Positions 15,795-25,778 of a stretch of 64,000 nucleotides of DNA are shown here, in pieces. A model generated the notes under the pieces. That model did no database searches, was not told where the DNA came from, and saw only the letters and a list, made by a program, of their open reading frames with translations. The DNA is from Acetatifactor aquisgranensis (GTDB lineage Bacteria; Bacillota; Clostridia; Lachnospirales; Lachnospiraceae). Position 1 is the stretch's first letter. The number at the start of each line of letters is the position of its first letter. Made by a program: the position numbers and the translations under genes. Location: NCBI RefSeq assembly GCF_943193215.1, contig NZ_CALPDH010000006.1:137781-201780 (forward strand), in the 5' to 3' direction.

Positions 15795-18359
15795 ATGAAA
15801 ATTCGTAGCCTCAAACCAGAACACCACGCGACACATTTTCTAATCGGAAGCTTCACTGTGCTTCTGCTGGTCAGTATCGGGGCCTTTGTCTGCCTGGGCC
15901 GCTTTATGAGCAAAGAAAGCGAGGAATCCATCCACACAGTGGGGAATCTGTATATGGCCGGCATCAACAACCATATTACCGCGCATTTCCGCACGCTGAT
16001 CGACCTGAAGCTGGAACAGGCCGAGGGCATAGTGGATACCATCCCGGCGGATATATCCGGCACAGACGAATTGTATGAGGAACTGGTTCACAGGGCTGAT
16101 GTGAGAAACTTTAATTATGTGGCTCTTTATTCCACGGACGGGACAATCGAGATGCTGGACGGAAGCTTTCTCCGCCTTGCCGATCCGGAGTCTTTCCGGG
16201 AATCCCTGGCTCATCATGAGAAAAAGGTGGCCGTGGGCTATGACTCTCTGGGCAACGAAGTAGTCATGTTCGGTCTCAATGCGGAGTATCCCATGAGCAA
16301 CGGAGAAAAAAGCCTGGCCCTGGTCGTCGCGGTGCCCATAGATTACATCAGCGCCATGCTGGGAACGGATGAGGAGAACGCGTTGATATTCTCCAGCATC
16401 ATTCGAAAAGACGGCAGCTTTATCATAAGCGACATGGGCTCGGAATACGAGGACTATTTCGAAAGCCTGTACGCGCGTTTTCCGGATGGCGACCCCGAAA
16501 AGATAGGCTCCTATATCCAGGAGCTTTCCGAGGCAATGGAAAAAAAGGAAAACTATGCCACGGTACTGGATTTCGACGAGAGCAACCAGCAGATATACTG
16601 TACCATGCTCCCCTATTCGGAGTGGCATCTGATTACGATTCTGCCTTTCGGGCCTTTAAATGAAACCGTGGAAGACCTGGACCGGAACCGGACTCTCGCC
16701 ACGCTGTTGGTCTGCTCTGTCATTTTCGTGGTGTTGCTGATCATTTTCTTTATTTACTACAGGACGACCTGCAGACAGCTGAAAGAGCTGGAAGAGGCGC
16801 GGCAGGAAGCTCTGGCCGCCACCAAGGCAAAGAGCTCGTTCCTCTCCAATATGAGCCACGATATCCGTACGCCTATGAATGCAATCGTGGGCATGACGGC
16901 CATCGCCACAGCCCATGTCGACGACAAGGAGCAGGTGATGAACTGCCTGAAGAAAATCACCCTGTCCGGCAAGCATCTGCTGGGATTGATCAATGATGTG
17001 CTGGACATGTCCAAAATCGAAAGCGGCAAGATGACCCTGACGGCGGAGCTCGTCTCCCTGCAGGAGGTCATCGAGGGAGTCGTAGGCATCGTGCAGACGC
17101 AGATAAAGGGAAAGAGCCAGCATTTCAATGTGCACATAGACAAGATTACGGCGGAAGATGTCTACTGCGACAGCGTGCGCCTGAATCAGGTCCTGCTCAA
17201 TCTCCTGTCCAATGCCATCAAATACACACAGGAGGGCGGGACCATACAGCTGTCCCTGTATCAGGAAGATACGCCTCCCCAGAAAGGCGCCGATTATGTC
17301 CGGACCCATATCACCGTTACGGATAACGGTATGGGAATGTCCGAGGAATTCCAGAGCCATGTCTTCGACTCCTATTCCAGAGTGGACACTCTGCGGGTAC
17401 ACAAAACGGAGGGCGCCGGGCTCGGAATGGCGATCACGAAGCACATCATAGATGCTATGGACGGCACCATCACCGTTAAAAGCCAGCTGGGCAAGGGAAC
17501 GGAATTCCATGTCATCCTGGACCTTGAAAGGGCGACTGCTTCGGAAATCGATATGGTTCTTCCTCCATGGAAAATGCTGGTGGTGGATGACGATGAGACC
17601 CTGTGCCGGACGGCAGTGGACGCCCTGGAGTCCATCGGCATCCAGGCCGACTGGACGCTGAGCGGGGAGAAAGCGCTGACCATGGTTGCAAAGCACCATC
17701 AGTCGCGGGACGACTATCAGATTGTCATGCTGGACTGGAAGCTCCCTGGTATGGACGGGCTTTACGTAGCCAAGCAGATTCGCCGGATCGTAGGCGAGGA
17801 GATGCCGATTATCCTGATTTCCGCCTATGACTGGAGCGACTTTGAGGCAGATGCCAAGGAGGCCGGAATCAATGGCTTTATCGCAAAGCCGCTGTTCAAG
17901 TCCACTTTATTCTATGGATTGAAAAAATATATGGACATCGAAGAGAACCCGGACATGCCCGACGACTACGCGGACTTCTCCGGAAAGCATGTACTGGTGG
18001 CCGAGGACAATGACCTGAACTGGGAAATCCTCCAGGCGCTGCTGTCAGATATCGGCATGGAGGTGGAATGGGCGGAGAATGGGAAAATCTGTCTGGAGAA
18101 ATTCCAGGCATCCGCTCCGGGCTATTACGACGTCATCCTGATGGATGTCCGAATGCCCGTGATGAATGGCTACGAAGCCACCAAAGGCATCCGCGCTTCC
18201 AGCCATCCGGACGCCGGGACTATCCCCATCATCGCCATGACTGCGGATGCCTTCTCGGAGGACATCAAGCAATGTCTGGACTGCGGCATGAATGCGCATA
18301 CCGCGAAACCGATTAATTTTGAAGAAGTGATCTCTCTGCTGAAGAAACATATTCTATAA
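15795..18359 (+). CDS. Hybrid sensor histidine kinase with two receiver domains
   Basis: 854 residues. TM1 about 15-36, a dCache-like extracellular sensor (about 40-290), TM2 about 300-323. The DHp box is NMSHDIRTPMNAIVG near residue 353. The ATPase domain has an N box (LLSNAIKY), DNGMGMS and GAGLGMAI. Receiver 1 starts at about 594 (VVDDDE, LDWKLPGMDG). Receiver 2 starts at about 732 (VAEDND, LMDVRMPVMNG). No HPt domain follows, so phosphate must leave through another protein or receiver 2 acts directly. The gene is monocistronic and sits opposite a decayed two-component locus. Confidence 0.93.
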   Translation: MKIRSLKPEHHATHFLIGSFTVLLLVSIGAFVCLGRFMSKESEESIHTVGNLYMAGINNHITAHFRTLIDLKLEQAEGIVDTIPADISGTDELYEELVHRADVRNFNYVALYSTDGTIEMLDGSFLRLADPESFRESLAHHEKKVAVGYDSLGNEVVMFGLNAEYPMSNGEKSLALVVAVPIDYISAMLGTDEENALIFSSIIRKDGSFIISDMGSEYEDYFESLYARFPDGDPEKIGSYIQELSEAMEKKENYATVLDFDESNQQIYCTMLPYSEWHLITILPFGPLNETVEDLDRNRTLATLLVCSVIFVVLLIIFFIYYRTTCRQLKELEEARQEALAATKAKSSFLSNMSHDIRTPMNAIVGMTAIATAHVDDKEQVMNCLKKITLSGKHLLGLINDVLDMSKIESGKMTLTAELVSLQEVIEGVVGIVQTQIKGKSQHFNVHIDKITAEDVYCDSVRLNQVLLNLLSNAIKYTQEGGTIQLSLYQEDTPPQKGADYVRTHITVTDNGMGMSEEFQSHVFDSYSRVDTLRVHKTEGAGLGMAITKHIIDAMDGTITVKSQLGKGTEFHVILDLERATASEIDMVLPPWKMLVVDDDETLCRTAVDALESIGIQADWTLSGEKALTMVAKHHQSRDDYQIVMLDWKLPGMDGLYVAKQIRRIVGEEMPIILISAYDWSDFEADAKEAGINGFIAKPLFKSTLFYGLKKYMDIEENPDMPDDYADFSGKHVLVAEDNDLNWEILQALLSDIGMEVEWAENGKICLEKFQASAPGYYDVILMDVRMPVMNGYEATKGIRASSHPDAGTIPIIAMTADAFSEDIKQCLDCGMNAHTAKPINFEEVISLLKKHIL

Positions 18360-18366
18360 AGCCACC

Positions 18367-19746
18367 CTACTGTATCTTTGCCAGCGCTTCCTTAGACAGT
18401 ATCTTCCGGATATTCAGCGCGAACAAAGTGGTGGCTGTGGCAGCCGAGATGGCATCCGAAACCGGCTCCGCGTAATAGACGCCCATCACGCCCAGGAAGC
18501 GCGGCAGGATGATGGCCAGCGGAATCAGCAGGATAATCTTCCGCAGCACGGCGATAAAGAGCGAAATCTTCGCCTGCCCCAGCGCCAGAAAGGTGGGCTG
18601 TATACCGTTCTGCAGGCCGAAGACAAGCATGCCTGCCATAAATACCGGCATGACCTCCCCCGTCAGCGCCACCAGTTCGGCCTCATTGGTGAAGAATCCC
18701 GCGTAGAACCGTGGGAATATCATGCTGGTAGCCGTGGTCAGGAGCCGGAACCCGAAGCACATCCCTATCATCCAGCGGTACAGCTTCCTGACCCTGTCGA
18801 AATTCTGTGCTCCGTAATTGTAGCTGACGATGGGCGTCATACCCTGGGTAAATCCGTTGATGGGCGCGGAAAACAACTGCATGATGCTCTGCATGATGGT
18901 CAGGGATCCCACGTGCAGATCGCCGCCATAGGCCTGCAGGCCATGGTTCAGCACGATACTGATGAAACTTTCCGTGGCATTCATGATAAAGGGCGAAATC
19001 CCCAGCGAAAATACGCTGCCCAGCACTTTTCCCTCCAGCCGCATACAGCTTCTGCGGATTTTCAGGGAGGACTTTTTTCCCATCAGAAAAGACACCACCC
19101 AGGCGGCGCTGAGTCCCTGGGAAATCACAGTGGCCACTGCCGCGCCCCTCACCCCCATACGCAGCCCGAAGATGAATATCGGATCCAAAATGATATTCGC
19201 CACCGCTCCAATCAGCACGGAGAGCATGGCCGTCCGCGGCTGGCTCTGGCAGATGATGAAAGCGTTCAGCCCCAGGGCCATCTCCACGAAGAGCGTCCCC
19301 GCCAGATAGATGGACAGGTAATCCGTGGCATAGCCGATGGTGGCACCGCTGGCGCCGAACATGAAGAGCAGCGGCCTCTGGAACAGGTAGAAGAATGCCA
19401 TCAGCACAACCGTGCACAGCAGCAGGAAGCTGACGCTGTTTCCCAGAATCTTCTCCGCCCGCTCCCTGTCCCCTTTCCCCAGCCAGATAGCTGCTAACGG
19501 CGCCGCCCCATTGCTGATAAAAGCGGAAAAGGCCGAGATGAACACGGTGATGCAGAAAGTGACACCCACCCCTGTCAGCGCGTTGGCTCCTACGCCCTCC
19601 ATGTGGCCGATGTAGATCCGGTCAATGATGCTGTATAAAATGTTGATGATCTGAGCCAGAATGGCAGGCAGGGTCATGCTTGCCATCAGCCTGCCGATGG
19701 ACTCCGTCGCCATCCTCTCTTCTCTTGTCTTAGCGGTTTCTGCCAT
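18367..19746 (-). CDS. MATE-family multidrug/metabolite exporter
   Basis: About 459 residues with twelve predicted membrane helices and the internal two-fold repeat of the MATE/NorM fold (LPAILAQIINILYSIIDRIYIG at the start). It exports cationic compounds using Na+ or H+. The start at 19746 is chosen because AGGAG lies upstream at 13 nt; starts at 19782 and 19809 are also open, but 19809 sits on the T-tract of the preceding terminator. Confidence 0.85.
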   Translation of the reverse strand: MAETAKTREERMATESIGRLMASMTLPAILAQIINILYSIIDRIYIGHMEGVGANALTGVGVTFCITVFISAFSAFISNGAAPLAAIWLGKGDRERAEKILGNSVSFLLLCTVVLMAFFYLFQRPLLFMFGASGATIGYATDYLSIYLAGTLFVEMALGLNAFIICQSQPRTAMLSVLIGAVANIILDPIFIFGLRMGVRGAAVATVISQGLSAAWVVSFLMGKKSSLKIRRSCMRLEGKVLGSVFSLGISPFIMNATESFISIVLNHGLQAYGGDLHVGSLTIMQSIMQLFSAPINGFTQGMTPIVSYNYGAQNFDRVRKLYRWMIGMCFGFRLLTTATSMIFPRFYAGFFTNEAELVALTGEVMPVFMAGMLVFGLQNGIQPTFLALGQAKISLFIAVLRKIILLIPLAIILPRFLGVMGVYYAEPVSDAISAATATTLFALNIRKILSKEALAKIQ

Positions 19747-19810
19747 ATTCTTCTGTGGACTCCTCTCTGCATTTCCGGTCATTTTCCCATGCCTTGCAAT
19801 CCTGCGCATA

Positions 19811-19836
19811 AAAATGGGACGGAAAAATCCGCCCCA
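19811..19836 (-). terminator. Rho-independent terminator after amylosucrase
   Basis: On the minus strand GGGCGGA, a T-rich loop and TCCGTCCC are followed by ATTTTT. It is about 70 bp after the amylosucrase stop. Confidence 0.7.
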
Positions 19837-19903
19837 ATCGTTCCTTACCCTATTGAGGTATCTCTGTTGTCAGATTGACAGCACTAACCTAGTTATAGTA
19901 TAC

Positions 19904-21790
19904 TCAGACAGCATTGTCAAGAGCGATTTCAGCTTTCTGCTCTTTGGCCCGGCCGTCAGTCTTCTTCAGATAATAGAACCCATACGCCGGTACCCTGACC
20001 TCCTCCGGCCGTACTTCCCCGCCTGTCACAAGGTCCACATACACGCCGTCCGCCTCATGGATCCATGCGGTCTTCTCATATCCGCTGAAGTTGAACAGGC
20101 CGATCAGCTTCTCCCCCTCATAGTATCTGCCCATGCACAAAACCGCTTTCTCCCAGGTCTCAATAGTCCAGGTGTCCGCTCCCGATACGAATACTTTCTC
20201 CCGTTTCCGGATCTCCTCTAAAGCTTTCAGCCTTCCGAACAGCTTTCCCTCCACTGTATCGGAATCCTCCCTGTTCTTTGCCAGCTCCCAGTTCATGGCG
20301 CCCCGGTGGATATACCTGGAATCCGCCGCCTTGTCCGGGTCATCCTTGTAGGTATAATCGTTGACCTGGCCTATTTCGTCCCCGCCGTAGAGCACCGGGA
20401 TGCCGGACTGCATGAACATGTAGGCATGCAGCATCACATCCTCATCGATGGCCCTCGCCATGGCGTCCTTATCCTGCTCGAATCCTGCTTTCTCGATTCC
20501 GCACATGGACGCGGTAGTCCCGCAGAACCTGGCGTCCCCCGTGACGGGATCCGCATTGTACAGCTCTCCTCTGCTGTTGCTTCCTCCCGCATAACCCTGG
20601 AAATAATCATTCAGGTATTTCTTGTGGGAGCGCTCCTCAAGGCCCTCCCCTTTCAATGTGCCGTAATCCAGCCCCCATCCGATATCGTCATGGCAGCGCA
20701 GATAGTTCAGGAATACATACTCTTTCGGCAGGGAATTCACGATATCCAGCTGCCGCTTCAAAAGCCGCACGTCCCTGGTAGCCACCGTGTGCCAGGTGGT
20801 GGCCATGGTGGTCACATTGTAGAGCATATGGCATTCCGGCTTCTCCACCGTGCCGAAATAAGGCACCACTTTCTCCGGCTCCATCACCACTTCCCCCAGC
20901 AGCAGGATGCCCGGGCAGACGATTTCGCCAATCATGCGCATCATGCGCACAATCGTGTGCACCTGGGGCAGATTCCGGCAGCTGGTATTCAGCTCTTTCC
21001 AGATATAGGGCACCGCGTCGATGCGGATGATATCTATCCCCTGGTTTGCCAGATACAGGAAATTGTACATCATCTCGTTGAACACTCTGGGGTTGCGGTA
21101 GTTCAGATCCCACTGGTAGGGATAAAAGGTGGTCATCACATAGTGGCCGCAGTCTGGCAGCCATGTGAAGTTCCCCGGAGCCGTGGTGGGGAATACCTGA
21201 GGCACTGTCCTCTCGTACAGGGAAGGAATCTCATCATTGCAGAAGAAGAAATAGCGGCTCATATATTCCCCGTCCCCCTGGCGGGCCTTTTTCGCCCACT
21301 CATGATCCTCAGAGGTGTGATTCATGACGAAATCCATGCACACATTGATTCCCTTTTTGTGGCAGGCCGCCGTGAGATTGTCCAGATCCTCCATGGATCC
21401 CAGATTCTCCTGCACTTTCCTGAAATCCGACACCGCGTATCCGCCGTCGGATTTGCCTTTCGTGGTATCCAGGAAAGGCATCAGGTGAATGTAATTCACA
21501 TTGCACTGTTCAATATAGTCCAGCCTGGAGGCCACGCCTTTCATGTTCCCCGCGAAATTGTCAATATAGAACATCATGCCCAGCATGTCGTTGCTCTTGT
21601 ACCAGTCGGGACGGCTCTCCCTGTCGGAATCCATGGATTTCAGCTTCCTGCCGCGCTCCTGGCAGAATCGCTCCATATTGCCGCACAGCTCGGCGAACAT
21701 ATCCCCGTTATTGTACAGTTCCATGTAAAGCCATCTCAGCTCGTCATGATGTCTTGCAAACCGCCTTTTATAAGCACTTGTTTCTCTCAT
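19904..21790 (-). CDS. Amylosucrase-like GH13 enzyme
   Basis: 628 residues from the ATG at 21790 (AGAGGTG upstream); an open reading extends to 21868. The helical N-terminal domain (RFARHHDELRWLYMEL) followed by a (beta/alpha)8 barrel is typical of amylosucrase and sucrose hydrolase (GH13_4). Catalytic signatures: IDIIRIDAVPYIW (nucleophile Asp), ILLLGEVV (acid/base Glu), LRCHDDIGW (third Asp). It would split sucrose and either hydrolyse it or build alpha-1,4-glucan from the glucose. No signal peptide is seen. The gene directly follows a broken sugar-permease gene, so its sucrose supply system has probably been lost or lies elsewhere. Confidence 0.87.
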   Translation of the reverse strand: MRETSAYKRRFARHHDELRWLYMELYNNGDMFAELCGNMERFCQERGRKLKSMDSDRESRPDWYKSNDMLGMMFYIDNFAGNMKGVASRLDYIEQCNVNYIHLMPFLDTTKGKSDGGYAVSDFRKVQENLGSMEDLDNLTAACHKKGINVCMDFVMNHTSEDHEWAKKARQGDGEYMSRYFFFCNDEIPSLYERTVPQVFPTTAPGNFTWLPDCGHYVMTTFYPYQWDLNYRNPRVFNEMMYNFLYLANQGIDIIRIDAVPYIWKELNTSCRNLPQVHTIVRMMRMIGEIVCPGILLLGEVVMEPEKVVPYFGTVEKPECHMLYNVTTMATTWHTVATRDVRLLKRQLDIVNSLPKEYVFLNYLRCHDDIGWGLDYGTLKGEGLEERSHKKYLNDYFQGYAGGSNSRGELYNADPVTGDARFCGTTASMCGIEKAGFEQDKDAMARAIDEDVMLHAYMFMQSGIPVLYGGDEIGQVNDYTYKDDPDKAADSRYIHRGAMNWELAKNREDSDTVEGKLFGRLKALEEIRKREKVFVSGADTWTIETWEKAVLCMGRYYEGEKLIGLFNFSGYEKTAWIHEADGVYVDLVTGGEVRPEEVRVPAYGFYYLKKTDGRAKEQKAEIALDNAV

Positions 21791-21883
21791 AGCTTCACCT
21801 CTTGCATTTTTATCGAAATCAGCTGCTGCAAAAGGGCCGTTGCATTCCTGTGTCTTTCCATCATGCAACAGCCCTCCGAGCTT

Positions 21884-22582
21884 TTATTTTACCGCGCCGG
21901 AAGTCACGCCTTCCACTATGTAGCGCTGCAGGAACATATACAGGATCAGAATCGGCAGCATTGCCAGCAGCAGGGCCGCCATCACCAGGCCGATATCCGT
22001 GGAGTAGGTTCCGTAGAATATCTGGGTGGCAATCGGAATGGTATACAGTTCCTTTCTTCCCAGTACCAGGCCGGGCAGCAGATAGTCATTCCAGAATGCC
22101 ATGGCGTCAATGATGGCCACTGTGGCAATCGTGGGCTTTAACAGCGGGAACACAATCTGCCAGTAGGTCTGCCAGCGGGTGCAGCCGTCGATGGTGGCCG
22201 CCTCCTCCAGCGCTATGGGCACATTGGTGTGAATCGCCCCGTGGAACATGAATGTCGCCATGGAGAGGGAAAATCCCACATGCATGAATATCAAGGTCGC
22301 TCTGTGGTTCAGGATTCCGAATACCCCCCCATAGAGGGATACCAACGGAATCATCAGCATCTGGAACGGGATGACCATGGAAGCGATCATCATACCGAAC
22401 AGCGCGCCGCAGGCTTTCCACTTATTGCGCACAATCACATAGGCCGTCATGGAAGCCAGCAAAATCGTGAAAATGGTGGAGGTCACCGTAATGACCATAG
22501 AGTTCCCAAAGGATCTCCAGAAATTCATCTTCTCCATGGCCTCCGGGAAGTTCTTCAGCGTAAAGCCATGGGAGCCTGCCAA
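21884..22582 (-). pseudogene. MalG/MsmG-type sugar ABC permease, 5-prime truncated
   Basis: 232 codons matching the inner-membrane permease of carbohydrate ABC importers, including the EAA loop EEAATIDGCTRWQTYWQ that docks the ATPase. Family members are about 275-290 residues; the first membrane helix and periplasmic lead are missing. The only upstream start is a TTG with no ribosome site, inside the joined lacI stub. No matching substrate-binding protein, MalF-like permease or ATPase is in the window. It is most likely non-functional. Confidence 0.82.
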
Positions 22583-22671
22583 TGCCAGATGTAGCCTCTG
22601 TTGTTCAGTACCCGGGACACTGTTCCCACCGTAAGGCCTGCCTCCTTTGCAACATCCTTTAATGTCGCCAT
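22555..22671 (-). pseudogene. LacI-family regulator stub (DNA-binding helix-turn-helix only)
   Basis: From the ATG at 22671 the frame reads MATLKDVAKEAGLTVGTVSR then VLNNRGYI, the exact LacI head-piece start. It then changes to unrelated residues (WHWQAPMALR) and a TGA at 22555. The ligand domain of about 300 residues is gone. The break falls where the MalG-like permease sequence begins in another frame. If expressed, a 38-residue peptide with one helix-turn-helix would result. Confidence 0.85.
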
Positions 22672-22823
22672 TTTGTCACTTCCCTTCCCATTCGTTTCTC
22701 TATCGGTCCATCAGTATGATAATCGGTTGTTATCTGTTTACCAGTATACCATACTTCCCTGTATTCGTAAATCAACATTTTATACGTTCTTCTCACAGGT
22801 TTTATGTCACCTTTGCCCATGAC

Positions 22824-22863
22824 AAAAGCACTTCCCTTTATCGGCATAAAGAAAAGTGCTTTA
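22824..22863 (-). terminator. Terminator of the DarA gene (possibly bidirectional)
   Basis: AAAAGCACTT (22824-22833) pairs with AAGTGCTTT (22854-22862). It lies 25 bp after the DarA stop. On the minus strand the second arm ends in TTTT. Confidence 0.65.
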
Positions 22864-22886
22864 TCATAAAAAAATGAACGGAATAG

Positions 22887-23234
22887 TCAGATTTTTTCAT
22901 AATAGCAGGCATCTACCGCCATGATGACCGCTCCGCCTACCTCAATAGTCTGTCGGATGCCTCCAACCCATACCGGCGCGTGCTGCATCCCCTGCGCCAT
23001 GGCGTTATAAGGCACATCCACGTCCACCGAGATTCTCTCTCCGCATACAGCCTTTATGACTTTCACCACTTCCTGCAGCTTTTCGTCCTCTGTACAGATC
23101 ATGAGCGTGGAATTTCCTTTCTTCAGGAAACCTCCGGTCGAAGAAATTACAGTGGCCTGATATCCCTTGCTGTTCAAGGCGTCTGTCACGCGCTCCACAT
23201 TGTCTCTCTCCACGATAGCATAAATCAGTTTCAT
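22887..23234 (-). CDS. darA: Cyclic-di-AMP receptor, PII-like (DarA/YaaQ family)
   Basis: 115 residues; family members are about 109. A ferredoxin-like PII fold with the conserved start (MKLIYAIVERD), the ISSTGGFLKKGNST loop that holds the cyclic dinucleotide, and a C-terminal VGGAVIMAVD. It binds c-di-AMP and signals to unknown partners in Firmicutes. The ATG has a strong GGAGGG site. It stands alone with its own terminator. Confidence 0.88.
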   Translation of the reverse strand: MKLIYAIVERDNVERVTDALNSKGYQATVISSTGGFLKKGNSTLMICTEDEKLQEVVKVIKAVCGERISVDVDVPYNAMAQGMQHAPVWVGGIRQTIEVGGAVIMAVDACYYEKI

Positions 23235-23453
23235 ATTCTTCCCTCCTCACACATGAATTTGTCACTGAAGCTGTCCCGCAGCGCCGGACTATATCTCATA
23301 TTTCCATTTTAACACTTCCGGCCGAAAAAAGAAATCAGAATTTTTGACAGACAGATACTCCTTCCTCCTGTTTCATCGCCATAAATATACCATATATTCC
23401 TAAACTTTCCGCACATCCCCTGACATTTCCGTAAATTTGCCAGCATCCGCCCG

Positions 23454-25778
23454 TTACTGCCGGAGTTTTATGGTATCCACAATCGACAGTTTCCGGAGAT
23501 TTCTGATCGGCCGCATGATGGCCAGCGCCGCAGACCCGAAACATAATATGACAATCAGCAGCAATGACCCGGCCGGAAGCTGCCAGGCTGTCCCCCATTT
23601 ATCGGCGATCAGGAACCGGAACATCATCTTATTCAGCGGCAGGCCCAGGACGCATCCGGCGATACATCCCAATATCGCATAGGTGGCCGCTTCCGCGGCA
23701 ATCATTTTGCAGAGCTGCCCGGCCCCCATGCCGATAGAGCGCATCACGCCGTACTGCCTTGTCCTGGCCGCCACGCTGGCATTCATGCTGTTGAAGATAT
23801 TGAATACGGTAATCAGTGCAATGATAATCAAGAATCCGTAAATGAACACGGCGCCCGTATAATAGGAGCTCTGAGCTTCCGAATTCGACAGCCTCTTATC
23901 GGACAGGAAGCTCTCCGGCGGAAGCAGGTTCCGTATCGCCGATACCGCCGCGTCGCCGCCGCTGCCTGCAAGCTGTATATCGACGGCCCTGTACCCCGCC
24001 GTTCCGATGCTCTCAGTAAACAGCCGTTCCGAGCCTATCATATAGCCCAGGCTCCCGGCCTCGCCGGAGACGTTGGCGGAAGAGAGGATTCCCGCGATTC
24101 TCACCTGCTTCTCCCCCACAGGCGCATGAAGCGTCACAACATCCCCCACTTTCCAGTCCATGCCGTCCCGATAGGAGACCAGGACGTCCCCGGCCCCGGC
24201 CGAAACAGCCTCAATCTCCCCCTCGTTCAATGCCTCCCGGGCCCATTTGAACTGATTTTCTTCATAGCTGACCAGAGTAACCGTGCCGCTCCCGGCATCC
24301 GAGGAGACGGATAATCCGCCGTATTCCATTCTTCCAAAGGCACGGTCTACGCCCTCAATCGCTTTGATTTCCTCTATCAGGGAAGCCTCCAGCCCTGCAG
24401 GGGCCGTGACGGATACGTCTCCCGCAGACGGGGACAGCGCGGGCATCCCCTGATCCAGGAAGACCACCATCACCTGGAAAGCCAGGAACAGCATGATGCT
24501 GATGGCAAAGGAGCAGGTCATCAGGAACAGGTTCTTTTTTCCCGACAGGGCGTGGAACACGCCCATGCCTGTCTCAACACGGAACAGCTTCGTATCTGTG
24601 GCGCGCTTATTCTGCACAAGCTGCGAGCTGCCGCTGACCGCCGTCACAGGCGAGACCCTGGAAGCCTTTTTGGCGGGGGAAAGGGCCGCAAGGAGGACAA
24701 TCAGGAAGCCCGACGCAACTCCCGCAAGAATGCTGGCGATGCTGAACTCAAACAGCGGAACCTCTGAAAACCTCTCTCCGCTGATGGATTTCAGCAGCAG
24801 GCAGGCCGCCCATGTCACAATCTGTCCGGCAAGCAGGCCCAGCGGAACGCCCCTGGCGCTCTGCCCCAGCCCCTGGAGGACCACAAAATGCCTTACCTGC
24901 TGCCGCGAGGCCCCAAGGCAGCGCAGCAGCCCGTAATCTTTCGTCCGCTCCAGCACATTGGTATGAAAACTTGCGGAGATCATGACCGTTCCCGCAACCA
25001 GGACGAGGAAGGCAAGAATCCCGGCGATCAGGTAGAGGGCCTGCATGATATTGCTCTCGCTTTGCCCCATCAGGCCCAGTAAAGCAGTATTCTCTGAAAT
25101 CTGGCTGTCCGACAGGCCATACTGCTCCCTGATCTCCTTTATGGCTTCCCGGACGCGGGCCTCGTCCTTGAACTGGATGCGGTAGGTGGTGCCCTCTGAC
25201 GCATTTTCATCCGCAATGGCAAGGAAGCCCTCTTCGCTCAACGCCATTCCGCAGATATCCGCTTTCAGCATGGAACCCATGTCCGCAAGGACGCCGGTGA
25301 TCCGGTACTGCTTTTGCGCGCCGCCCGGAACCGTCACCGTCACTTCATCGCCAATGGACAGCCCCAGCTGCCTCATGGCGTTTTCATTCAGCAGCGCCTC
25401 GTCCGGCAGTGCCGGATATGTGCCGTCAATCATGTCCATTTCGGTCAGCGCGTCCATGGTCTCTTCATTTGCCCCCACGAAACTGACGGCCTTACCCTCC
25501 AGCGTCCCCGCGCTGCCCTGGTAGACCCATCCCGACAAGGCCACGTCGATCCTTGCCGACACCAGCTCTGCCGTCTCTTCCCCCACGGCATGGAGGGCGG
25601 CGTGGTATTCACCGTTTGTCTTGATAAAATAGTTCTTCTGGGAGCGCACCGCCATGTCCGCCATGCTGAAGATCGCCATCACAAGGCACACGGAGAGCGT
25701 GATGCACAGTACGGAGATCCGGTTGTTTTTGCGGTGGATTCTTTCATACCGGGGTATCAGTCCAAGATAGCTTTTCAT
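23454..25778 (-). CDS. FtsX-family ABC transporter permease
   Basis: 774 residues. One helix at about 22-42, an extracellular region (45-225), a first FtsX domain (about 240-385), a second extracellular region (about 430-640) and a second FtsX domain (about 655-765). The start codon overlaps the ATPase stop (ATGA), so it is translationally coupled. Together with 25775-26455 it makes a MacB/BceAB-like transporter, controlled by the two-component pair just upstream. Confidence 0.9.
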   Translation of the reverse strand: MKSYLGLIPRYERIHRKNNRISVLCITLSVCLVMAIFSMADMAVRSQKNYFIKTNGEYHAALHAVGEETAELVSARIDVALSGWVYQGSAGTLEGKAVSFVGANEETMDALTEMDMIDGTYPALPDEALLNENAMRQLGLSIGDEVTVTVPGGAQKQYRITGVLADMGSMLKADICGMALSEEGFLAIADENASEGTTYRIQFKDEARVREAIKEIREQYGLSDSQISENTALLGLMGQSESNIMQALYLIAGILAFLVLVAGTVMISASFHTNVLERTKDYGLLRCLGASRQQVRHFVVLQGLGQSARGVPLGLLAGQIVTWAACLLLKSISGERFSEVPLFEFSIASILAGVASGFLIVLLAALSPAKKASRVSPVTAVSGSSQLVQNKRATDTKLFRVETGMGVFHALSGKKNLFLMTCSFAISIMLFLAFQVMVVFLDQGMPALSPSAGDVSVTAPAGLEASLIEEIKAIEGVDRAFGRMEYGGLSVSSDAGSGTVTLVSYEENQFKWAREALNEGEIEAVSAGAGDVLVSYRDGMDWKVGDVVTLHAPVGEKQVRIAGILSSANVSGEAGSLGYMIGSERLFTESIGTAGYRAVDIQLAGSGGDAAVSAIRNLLPPESFLSDKRLSNSEAQSSYYTGAVFIYGFLIIIALITVFNIFNSMNASVAARTRQYGVMRSIGMGAGQLCKMIAAEAATYAILGCIAGCVLGLPLNKMMFRFLIADKWGTAWQLPAGSLLLIVILCFGSAALAIMRPIRNLRKLSIVDTIKLRQ

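Noticed and set aside
20306..22141. 611-codon plus-strand ORF opposite amylosucrase and permease
   Set aside because: It crosses two real minus-strand genes; composition and lack of motifs mark it as a shadow.
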